Shown: piece by piece, positions 23,101 through 35,100 of the stretch
Position numbering within the stretch: position 1 is the stretch's first letter
How the letters are laid out: the number at the start of each line of letters is the position of its first letter
Origin: Paracentrotus lividus
Taxonomy: Eukaryota; Echinodermata; Echinoidea; Camarodonta; Echinidae
NCBI GenBank assembly: GCA_940671915.1
Contig: CALNVZ010003426.1
Span: 31,482,712 to 31,546,711 of the forward strand
DNA length: 64,000 nt
Direction: 5' to 3'
The notes under the pieces: generated by a model
Databases searched by the model: none
What the model saw: the letters and a program-made list of their open reading frames with translations, nothing else
What the model was told of the DNA's origin: nothing
Made by a program: the position numbers and the translations under genes

Positions 23101-26100
23101 AATTATGAATAGGAAAAAATGAAATGAAAGAAAAGTGCTCACAGTAACTCCCAGTCCTGAACACATTTTTTTTCCCTCTCTCTCCACACACCAACTCAAC
23201 TGCGCTCCTGCATGCTCTACAAAAAAAAGGGAAACATTGTTCTTTTGTTTTTATTATCTTCTTTTTTTTTTTCGGGCAACCAGAATTATTGATTCGGGCT
23301 CCCAAATTTTGAAAATATGGATATTTGGTTGCCCGGCAGGGCAACCAAAAAAAAATGTTAGTGTTGAGCGTTGCCTTTGGTCAACCCGTCTTGCGTCTGC
23401 ACCACACAGTGTCAACACCAGTCCAAAAGAGTCCCTCCCGCCAGGATTCCGTGAACCTTGGCCTTTCTGGCTGTGTTTAAACCACTTGCAAGCTGGAGTT
23501 GGCCGTTGCAAGGCTCTAATGGTCAAATGGGGCATCAACACTGAAGGACAGCCAGTTTGCGAATGCGGAGAGGAGGAGACCATGATTCACCTCCTACAAT
23601 GCCCTCTTCTGCCTTCCCCCTGTTCCCAATACCCTTTCGCCTAATGGGATCGCCTGCGTTCAGTATCTAATGGGCAGAGTCTGAATCAAATTCTAATTCA
23701 CAAATAAACAAAAATTGAGAGAAAGGACACAAGAAGAAGAAGATCATACAAAAAGAAGGATCATAAATATGTTGCTCAAAGATTTTTACTACTCAAGCAT
23801 TTTCTCATTCTAAATGCAAATATAAAAATATTTCAGAATCTTGACCTCTCTTTAAAAAAACAGATACTTGCAAAATTCCTTTTTAAAATGGATAATTATT
23901 TTTTCAATTCTGTATCTCCTGTTACAAATCAAGGGTGTTTTGATTGAATTAGAATCAACTTTTTTAATATTTCCTTTTTCATTATCAGACTTTTAATAAA
24001 AATTTTCCTGGAAATTTAATTAAAGAGAATATTACAAAGTATTGGGACAGTACAATTTTCTAATATATATTTTTATTTCAACTCCCTCAATATTCTGTAC
24101 ATAATGTCCATGTAATTGTGTAGGAACATTATAAAAGCAAAAAGTATGCTGGGTAAGACCTCCAGATAATGTTCATTTGATGAAAGTGCCATAACTGTTT
24201 TGTACCTTCTTTGGACCCTCCTCCTATCCTAATATACTTTTTTTTTCCCTTCGCCCCCAAAACAATTCCAGTACGCAATACTTATAAATTCCATTACTTG
24301 AGATTTCTAATGATATGAGATCCAGGATAGGCAGGACTTCCTCTTGGATATACATGATATATTGGGATCACACAATGATTTCTTGTTCATTTGCCAGAGA
24401 TTTGAGGTGTCAAAAGAACTATTTGAGGCTTCGAGTATCCAGGGTTCCCAGTACTATATAGCTTGTGAAAGATTTATCAGACCAAATCATGTGAGCTTCC
24501 TATGATTTCCCAAGCTGTAGTTTGCAGATACACGTGGATGTCAGATTTTGTGGAACTGTTCTTTTGACACCAATCAAAGAAATTGGGTGCTTTTAACCAA
24601 GTTTTGCTTGCTGGATCTGGAAGTTTCAGACCAAAGACAGAGGAATTGTTAACATCCTCATTGGTCTCAAAGGAATATCATCATGGAGTTTGAGAAATAC
24701 ACTGTAGGGGAATCTTATCGATTTGTACTTGCTTCCCCTAAATGTTCACATTAAATTTATTAGTTAACAAAGACAGGAAAGTCCCCAAATTGACCGGAAG
24801 TCACATATCATTGATGGGCTGATAAACCTCAAATGAAAAGCGTCAAATGTTCTGGAGTATGTAAGAACATGGAGCCAAACGAACTATAACATATCGGGTC
24901 GCCTTTCTTTGACATGCTATAGGGGCTACAATTTGGGTAGGAGAGCTGAGATTTGGACAGGCCATCACTTGACCAATTATCTGGAGATTAACCACAAAAG
25001 GTGATATCACAAAAAAATAAGAGTTTTATCAGCCCACCAACGATTTGTATACTCCACTGCTTTTGAACAGAAATGAAGAAAGCAGACCTAGTCAGCCATT
25101 TGAAAGCATTTTGTGTCAGTTAAACCTGGTGTATAGTTTTGGTTAAAAAAACAAAATCGGCATAAAACCGATTAAATATAGTCTCATGTTGTTCACATTG
25201 CACTAAAAGACATGTGTGAGAGGTTTTGTGATATTCCTTTCACGATTTCCGGTGAATTTCAATGAAATGTTTGAATCCAAACACAATTTGTAACGGTTTT
25301 GAGACCTTTGCTGGGTTGTCCAGTCCCCCGAACTCCTCGCATGAATGGAGCGAAGCGGTCTGTGTGTATCACCCACACAAGAGAATCCCCATTGGTTTTC
25401 CATGTGAACGCCTAACGCACACAAAGATGTGTCGGATCCCCGACTTATCTTTTTTATACTATAATATCGTGAACTTAGACATTAAAACGAGATTCTATGT
25501 AATATAACTTCCTTTGTTACAGTTATAGGATTCAGTCTTTCATATTATCTAACTGTGAATCCAAATTAAATTTTTCCTTCTCCCAACACTATACACCAGC
25601 TTTAAGCAATTTTATGATTTCATTTTTAAATTGACTGAAACTGAGTTTTTTTTTTTCATACCTGAAGCTGTAAACTATCTTTATCTCCCTCCAATCTCTT
25701 CATCTTCTCATTAGATCCTGGACTGGTTGCAAGCTCCTGCTGTAACACCAAACAAAGACAAGAAAAGATAGAAAGATGACAAAGATCTATTAGTTATCCA
25801 CCAATTTTAGTATTTTCAACAGTTTTCTTCAAACTGTCCCAAAGATCACAGATATCATTGTTTTTATAGTTTTTAATGTTTGTTGCTTTGGTTTCTTTCT
25901 TTTTTTTACCTGGCAAATAAGAGCATAAAATCAAAGACACATGGAACAACTATCATAAATCATAGTGCTGTAGTTAAAGGTAGTGTCATCCTTTTTCACA
26001 AATTGCGAAAACTAATGCAACTTGGCATAACGTTAGAATATGATCTACCTATACTGTCTATTCAATCTTACTGTCATAGGTTGCCTAGATCAGTAATATC

Positions 26101-29100
26101 AAACGAAAATCTGACTACCAATCTAGACCAGCTGTCCATCAACATCGTTGATATTACAGCGCATGCAGCACGGACCACACACAGCAATATACACACGGCG
26201 CATCAGCGTGCATTATTCTCTGCGCTAACGGTCAACGGTTCGCACCATACGGTAAATTTTTCGAGGTTCGAAAAAATAGGAATGAATTTTGATAATCGCA
26301 ATATAATGACAAACATACACATTTGAGCTTGGGCCATTCCACGATCGGGAGGATATTTGTTGTTTTCTTCTTTCTGCTTTATCTCAAATTTTGGTAGTAC
26401 TTTTGGGTTTAAACTTCTCTGAAATTATTATTACATTCGATTTTGATGTCCTTATAAATAGGAGAATCAGAACTATACATAGTTTGCAGCATGTGGGACT
26501 ACATGCAATTTTTAAAACTTGTTTAGACTTTGACAGAGAACTATAATTCCTTTTGGAATTTTTCCAACTGTATCATCTGAAGAATATTAAGTCACACCTA
26601 AATTAACAAAGAAATTCAATCTGAAGTCACAGAAAAGCTATGAAAATTCAAAATATATCTTGACGGACAAACTGTAACGCGAGTTACCGACATTAACGCT
26701 CCCTGTAATACCTGTTCATTTTTGCTTCACTTCGATGCAGTTGATAGGTTAGAAATAGGCTAAGTTCAGTTTATGATAGGAAATTTTTTGCTAGCATGGT
26801 ATAGTTTAGGAACAGTTCACCCTAATCTGCATCATGATTTTGACCATGTCCTTTTTGCGTAACGCGAGTTACCGAAGTTTAACGACCCGAGAATCTAAAC
26901 GAGCTTCACAAATATTTTTCTTTTTTAATCCATTTGGTTAGTCTATGTCTCCTTTACATATGGTGCAAAAAGTAAATTTTTTTTTAAATAATAGAGGTCT
27001 TTAATCGTGAAAGGTACCGGTTATTTGTAACGCAAGTTACCGTGGAATGGCCCCTATACTTCTACATATATCCTCTCAAAAACTAGAAATGTAATATTTT
27101 TGCCTGCAAAAGGCTGACACTACCTTTAAAGGAAATGTTGTTTGATTGTGTATTTCTTGATTTGTTTATTCTTTAATTTTTATAAGCTGCCTTGCCACGA
27201 TGATACCTCTTCAGTTCTAAAATTCCTTTTTTTTTCAATCACAGGAATTCCACCTTGAACTTGAATGGAATGTGAACACAAATAACTATGAAATCTCAAG
27301 AGACTGAACTTGATAGGTCTGCCTGTATCAGACTAGTTGAATGGGGTAAGCACATGGTTAGCTCATCATATCAGAAAGAAAGTCCTTGTCACAGATTCGG
27401 ATAAAATTAGAAAGGCTCTCTCATCACTAGATATAATGGCTCATTGGCTTTTATAATGAACGTACCGGGTTCTACGGCTGAAGCTTGTTCACACTCATCA
27501 TCTACGTTCTCACTCTTTACTAATCACATTCATGATCTTCATGATGTACCAGGTTCTTAAGCTGAAATGTGTTCACACACATCATCTACGTTCTCACTCT
27601 TTACTAATCATATTCATGATCTCCCCAACCAAATTTCATTAACAATGTACATGTATGAACCCGCACAAATGGTGTACATTGTGAAACTTTACAAACATAA
27701 ACCGAACGAACATTTGGAATGCTCGAAGTACAGTGCAATGCTATGTAAAGCCTACAGCCTTCATGTAGCTCAGCAACCGAAACCCAATCCCACAACTCAT
27801 TTCTATTCTCTTGATTGGTATGCTAGTATTTCCCTGGTAATGGTATCGGCCTCGCACTATGCCGACTCACCTTCCCTCTCGTTATAATGCTTCTCAGCTA
27901 CTCATAATGGAAAGTGTGAAAATATTGAGACATGTATGCTGATGACTATAATGACAGGTATGAGGAGAAGAGGAATGCTGGTAGTGCTTGATTGATCCCA
28001 GTGAGTCAAGTGTATCCATTTTGCTCCATTTTAGAAAACGAGTTTCTTCACCAGAACAAAGTTGTGAACCAATAAATTAGCCAGGTTCAAGGAGATACCA
28101 GGCTTTTTCTCTCAAATGGCGATCTAAATTGTGTGGAATGTCAGACCACATCAGCTTGGCCTTATTTTCAAAATAGTGAGCTACTTTGCAGTTTTGCTAA
28201 ATAAACTGCAACCCTCAAGTAATTGATTTGCAGTATATGGGGTATGGTACCCACTGCATAGATCATAAAGCTCAATCTCAAGCTTATGCAATGTCATCTT
28301 CACGCTTCAACTGACTTAGGGTTTTTCCCTGATCCACCTTGAAGCAAGCTCTAATTCACAACTTCATTCTGTTAAAGAACTGCCTACCAGTACAGTTTGT
28401 ATGTAGAACTTTTTTCATAATCAAGACCTCCACATACACATCCGCAAATATTTGAAAATTCCTAAGTGAAATTGAAGAATACTGTGCATGTTTTTACAAT
28501 GTAGAATATTTCAGAAAAATTGACGAATGCAATGTTGATATTTTTGCAACATTAAATTGGAAGTTAAGATTTAGGAATAATCCTCCGAAATAGGAATGGT
28601 TTGGCAGGTTTTTTTACGCTATAGGGAATAAAGGCTAATCATATGGCCTACCATGTAAGTAAAAAATTTGAGATTACAATGTACATGTACGTTTTACCTC
28701 TTTCAGCAAGTAGAGCATGAATATTGTATTGAACACGTCTTCATGCATGCATGCAAGTCAGAAGGGTCTGTTCTCCATGTAAACAACATGGGTTGTAACA
28801 TTTCATGCAATCCATGCATTCCTACGAATGTGCAAGCAATTGAAAATGAAGTCTACATCTGTCCCTTCTGCTTAGCTAGAAAATTGTTATATTATAATGT
28901 CTTACAAAAGTGTTACTGGGTTTCACATATTGCCCCAGGGACATTCACACTTGGCACTCTCATGAAGGCCTAAAAGTAAGTCGGAAAGCAAGAAACTTTC
29001 ACATTTTTAAAGGCAGAAAAGTTTTGAAGTTTAAAAGTTTTGTTTTCATGGGCCAAGAGCATTAAATAGAAAAAGGAGGTTTTTGAAACTGCTCTCAAAT

Positions 29101-32100
29101 TCCTTATTTTTCAGGCTTTCGCAAATTTGAATAGATCTTTTATATTAACAACTTTTTTTCTTCTTTTTTTTTAAACAATTAAAAGTATAATTTCATATCT
29201 TATATGGCAACTTTTTTTTTCATCTTCATCTTCTTCTTCTTCTTTTTGAGAAACCAAGGAGATACATGGATGTTCTAGGCTTCATTAAAGCTTCTTGATG
29301 AAACTTAAAATTATGGACTGATTTTAGTGGTCTCCTACATGTAGATGAATGGCATATAAACACAAGTTGGAATCAAGTAGACTATAAGCTGTTCAGGTTT
29401 TATTATTAAATTATACCTGATGAGGTCAATGAACTAATGAACTTGATTACAAATCTTCCTATTCAACCATGATAGTTCTGAGAAATTCCAACGGAGTACC
29501 CGTCATGCTTCCTGATTTTGAACTAATCGGAAATTAATAGAAATACAGGCAATCCAACAACCACTCAAAATAATGAAGATGTTTTGTATCAGCATATCAA
29601 TTTGTTTTTGTGTTTGCAAATCATCAAATACCTTTCATGGCTTCTAATTTGTATTATCAACCCTGTCTTTTATTCGCTTGGGCATGAGCATTTCGTTCTT
29701 TTTTCTTTTTTGGGGTTCTTTCCTTCTCTTTTTCATTGTCAGACATGAATATAACAATCATTAATTCTGTTATAAGCATGAAATATATTTTTGCCTTTCA
29801 CAAAAAATAATTTTCCCTTTTTGTTCCATCCTTCCCATTTTTAACCAATTTCCACATAACATTCTATGCTATTCATATTATACAATCATATAGTTGGTAC
29901 AATATCCTGAACTCAATTCTGATGTCCATGTACCTACCACCCCCCCCCCCCAAAAAAAAAAAGAAAAAGAAAAAAAAAGAAAAAAGACAGAAAATGGAAA
30001 ATTTCATAGAAATATTTTCATGCTTGTCTTGAAGCTCAAATTTCAATATCATCTTTCAGCATGTTTACAGATGCCATGCACACTTGAATGCTGCCCAATT
30101 TATCTACAATCTCTCTGGATCTCGTTCAATAACAGGCTGGTATTCCACCAATTTGGACAAAGCCATTTTTGGAAGATAATCCCTTTTCCAGCGATTCAAG
30201 GGTCATCTTTCTTTTATTTATAAACATGAATGCAGATTGTTCACATTTGTCTCGATTTCTTCTTGTTTGTAAACCTACTGCACAACAACGGTACATCTTG
30301 ATTCTGATTATAAAGATTAAGATTTTTTACAATTTTGTTTTCTAAAGTTAGATTATTTGCTTCATGGTTTTTATTGTTGATCTTGATCTTGTCTGTGATT
30401 TTGTTTTTCTGGGGGAAAATTTTTTAAGTCATAAATGTCATAAATACTAAGGTTGTGAGGTTACAAATTAGTTTAGAGAGGTCATAAAGACTGAATATGA
30501 GGCATTCTTATGTTGTGAGTAACTGTTATTTAGAAGCAGATGGTACCTATTCACACAGGAGAAAAATTAGCCCATACCAATTTTTAAAAATTTAACCATG
30601 TTACATGCAGGCCTGTGGCCCAAGTTGTCATTCTGACCATTAGTTTAGTTGACAGTATGAAAGGGACTGTGTTCTCTTACCTGTGACTAAATATACCAAT
30701 GAAATATATAAATCAGATTAGGCCTAAGCATCTAGGATAACATTCAACTTGTATGTACATGTAGGCCTAAACCCTTTTGGAATACATTCTCACATGCTGT
30801 AGTTCAACAAACAACCCTGATCATACATTACAGATACATTATAAACCATACTTTAAAGTACATGTACATTTTGTATATGGTGCTGAAGAGGAACATCTTT
30901 AATATATCTTATATTTATTTATGCAATGTTAATCGAGATTCTGCATGTTTTTTGTTTTGTTTGTTTGTTGTTGTTTTGTTTTTTTTTGGGGGGGGGTTTG
31001 TTCACTTCAACCAGACTCCCATGAATGTGCTCATAGTGTGAGCGCAGCACTAATCGCACATTAGGCAGTGTTTATACGTATAAATGGTTATTTTCACTGC
31101 GGTTTTATTTTCACGAATTTCGCGAGTCCATCTTCACAAAAATTTCTACTTCAACATATTAGTCTAAATGGTAATAAAAACATCACAAATATCGCAAAAC
31201 TGTCCACTCGTGAATTTCCAAAACTACATGTATGTATAGTCCAAATTTGGGGAAATATCTGTGCACAAAACAAAAGTGTGAGCTTTAAGTACATGTACAT
31301 GTACATGTACTTTTTATAAGTCTCTTTGTGCAGGTTAAATTTTGTGTATGTAGCCTACATGTAGGTGGATGAGAATGATAATCATATGCCATCATTATAA
31401 GAACTTCATTTTTTTTCTCTGAAGATAGTGTGAACAAACTTGGTAGCTGGAGGCAGAGATGTATACCCAGACTGTGTTAATCATATAATCAGCTTACAAT
31501 GCACCAATGGGCAGTCTAGCAGGCGTGCTAAACACATGCTATGTACACCATAAAACCATGAGTAATATTGCATTTCACAAAGGTACATGTATCGCAGAGC
31601 ATTCTAAAGGGATCAGATACTGTACATATCAAAATACATGTAGAATTTGAAATTTGACAGAATTAAAAAAACAAAGAACTACGATATCAATTTGAAAAGT
31701 AGCGACTAAAGTAAAGGTGGCATGCACTAGTCATAAAAGCAACCACTACTAAACTCACATAAACATTAAAAAGATGTTAATTACCCAAATAATCTGTACA
31801 TTGTACCTGTCTACACTCAGTCCTGTACAGAGGATATTTGAGGCTTAAAATCTTCAAAGACCTAGTAAAACTGTTGCTTAGAATAGAAACAACCATGTCC
31901 AGCTCCAATCACTCATTACCAGCCTTCAATCAAACAAATATAATTCTAGCTAGCATATCAAATCCACCCGTTCCTGTCCACTGTCCGTCCATTACTCCCA
32001 CACCCCTTTTTAATCCTCTTCCCTTTGCTAATCCCTATAAATGTACCTCTTCCTTGATAGGAAGTAGTTGGACTTATCAAGCCCAATGGTTGCCAGACGC

Positions 32101-35100
32101 AGTGCTGACTTACAATTGTGGAAATTGGCTCCGATGCTTGATGCCGCAATAGAGGAATCTAATTATTTTGTCCAAAACCCATTGAGGAAGTTATAAAACG
32201 TTTGTGATGGTGTTTAGCACAACATAGAAATTGGAATCACAAGTGCATATGGTTAGAGTTTATTACACACTTTTCCCTAATTGATGATTCAATATTATGC
32301 CCTTTTGTTCAATTGCTAAGCTCAGGTAATCAAAGCACCTGGAAACACTTGTTTAGATAGTGTTTGATATAAATCCACAAGATTTATGAAAATTATTTAC
32401 ACATTCAGAGAACGTAGAATACACAAATATTTTAAGCAAATTTTGATTTCTCTTTATTTTCTTGTACACCCCCTTTGCATAGAAAGGTCGACATACATGC
32501 AGGGCCTTCATGTTTCTCACTTTATTTAGGCCTACAATATGTACAACTATGAGGTGTAAAAAATATCTTTTTGACGTAGACTCTTCAGATCCTTTATAAA
32601 TGAATCACAGAATTCCTTTACCATACACTTTGAGGTCATACTTGAAGTCTAAAATTAGTCATTTTGATCAAATATCTTTCATATATCATGATCTAGGTGT
32701 GGGAGTTGTAACAAATCTCTAGCATCAGCGTTTTGCGTCAGACATCGTTCACTCATCTACAGCTGTTGTTTGTTTTCTTCTAATTTTAGTTTTATGTAGG
32801 ATGCTTTCAATATTTTGTCAAATTGTATGTGCATACATGTACGTGTAGAGCTCTACAGAACAAACATCCATACATTAATATTTTCTACTTTAATTTTTGG
32901 TTACAGTATTGCTGATTAATATTTTCATGAACCCTAATAACGTTTGTAAGGATACAATGATGTGCCTTGTTCAGATCTGAAGTAACTTGCTAATATACTT
33001 TCCCTCTGGGGTATCTATAAACATCTTCGTCATAAATTCTGTCTGTCAGCCCAATAAACAAAAAGCAAATTTCATGCATTCTTGGACCTCCAGCTGGTAT
33101 GCATCTAGTCATCAAGAGAAGGCCATAGGTCAATTTCAAGTCCACCTAAAGTTAAAATATTAGTCTCATTGAGCAGACTCAAAAGAGATAAACCAGAGTG
33201 CTCTTATCCCTTGCACACTTCAAATGTATTTCAATATACATTCAAAAAGCTGACTAGCTTTATACAATACACTTCTGGCATCCTAAAACAAATACTGGGG
33301 CGATTTCAGACTAGAGGAAATACTGCTCAAAAAGAATAAAAATGGACCTTCATGTGCCAGTGTGCAGGCAGGAAAGAAAGATGTTTGGGAAGGACTCATG
33401 TAGTGAACATTGACAGGGTTTGGAAGGCAAGACTAGCAGACAGTGATTGATACCAGTGACTCATTATATGACCAATAGTAATGATGCGCTGGATTGGTAG
33501 AAATCTATTGTCACCAGTTTGACTTGCAATCCAATTATTATAAAAGCTCTGAGGATTTAGCTCTACCAACATCAAATGGACAAAATATAAGTGGAGGAAT
33601 GTGCAAGTAAATGTTGAAAATTTGAGCTCATATCATAAATATCATGACTTAAATCCATTGTATCATTTATACCAATTCAATCCCTTTCTTTATATATAAG
33701 TATCTCATCAATATATTGGAAAAGAGTATCGTTTTTTTTTGTTTGTTTGTTTGTTTGTTGTTTTTTTTTTTTTTTTTTTGGGGGGGGGGGTTTAATGCTA
33801 CTCTTCGTTCAGTACATTGTACCATGAAAGTTAATTTCAAATGTTTGGATTATAAAAAGATCTACAATATAAATGTAGGGCCTACATGTAATGTATCAAG
33901 CAATCATTCCAATATATACTTCAGCAATGTTATTACATGTGCAATGTAGTTTCTGGAGTAAATTATTTTTTATATGAGTATACTGAATTGCAATCAGAGA
34001 TGACCTATTGGTTTATTGTGGAATATAATCAAAGAATACATGTAGGCCTACAAACTACATGTAGGAACCACAATCATCTGATATTTCAATAGAACTTGAA
34101 GCTAATCAAAAGTAATTGTTTGATTGCTTGCTTGCTCATACAATGTACTTGCACAACAGGCTGCTTTTTAAATGTCAATTTAAATCTAGAAACAAATCAT
34201 ATTTGAACACATGATTAATTATAGGTAGGGATGTTGGACCAAAAATTGAAATGTCTTGTATCTAAACCAAAATGATGTAGCTGAAAAGATGCATATTTAT
34301 CAAGAACTCACAGGAAAAAATGGAACAAAAATATTAAACCATGTTTGAGTTACGATTTTTTGAATATTTTATTTTGGGGATATTCCTGAAGATTTCCCAT
34401 TGACTTATACTGTTTAGCCACGGCACCGCCTGGGTCTACAGTGAAAGTAATGTATTATTTGTTTTAATGTTAAATTATATATAATCAGTCATATCTCAAA
34501 GGATCTTCGATGCAAAGTGCAAATAATTTGTATGTGTTTTCATACATACAAGCTAAAGATCATTGAAAACAATACAAACCATTAAAAATACATATGATCA
34601 AAAGGCGTTACCATGGTAACAAAACAAAGAAAATAATAAGAAAATTCAGAAAAATGTAATTCTCGCCAGTAAAACCTTACTGTAAGATGGGAAAACATCA
34701 TAAAATGCATATATTATAGCAATTTGAAAACAGAACATTTAAAATGAATGACGATAAATGGTTGCCATGGTGACAAAGCAAAGAAAATAATAAGAAAATT
34801 TGGGAAAAATGTGATTCTCGTCAGTTAAAAAAACAAAGAAATATAGAAAATTGAAAATGTAATTCTTTCAGTTTTGCACTACAGGAGAAAGAACAACAGA
34901 AAATGCATATAACAGAGTACAGAATCTTGGCTTAAATTGAAGTTGATTTCAGTTTCTGTAATAATTAAACAACAACACAAAATTATGATTATATGTTGAT
35001 GTAAAGTTGATGAAATTTGGCAGTGAAAGAAAATAAACCACAAGCACTTTCCTAAATGACAAATGTATTCACTTTTTTCCTTTCCGAACAGAAAAAATTA

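Larger units (their letters stand above)
21587..25661. other. Intron 3, with a LINE fragment split by a hAT-like element
   Basis: 21680-23690 is retroelement and nested DNA transposon. From 23690 to 25661 I see AT-rich unique-looking sequence with no supported exon or repeat. Confidence 0.65.

Noticed and set aside
23135..23644. 169-codon plus-strand open frame
   Set aside because: It runs from inside the hAT-like element into the LINE tail; only the part after 23374 is retroelement protein, the rest is chance.
25880..26326. 148-codon plus-strand open frame
   Set aside because: It starts in host intron sequence and crosses the left half of a MITE; no domain is recognisable and non-autonomous elements of this kind do not code.
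28668..28973. Cys-rich 101-codon plus-strand open frame
   Set aside because: Cysteines are irregularly spaced, no signal peptide or known pattern, no splice context; treated as chance.
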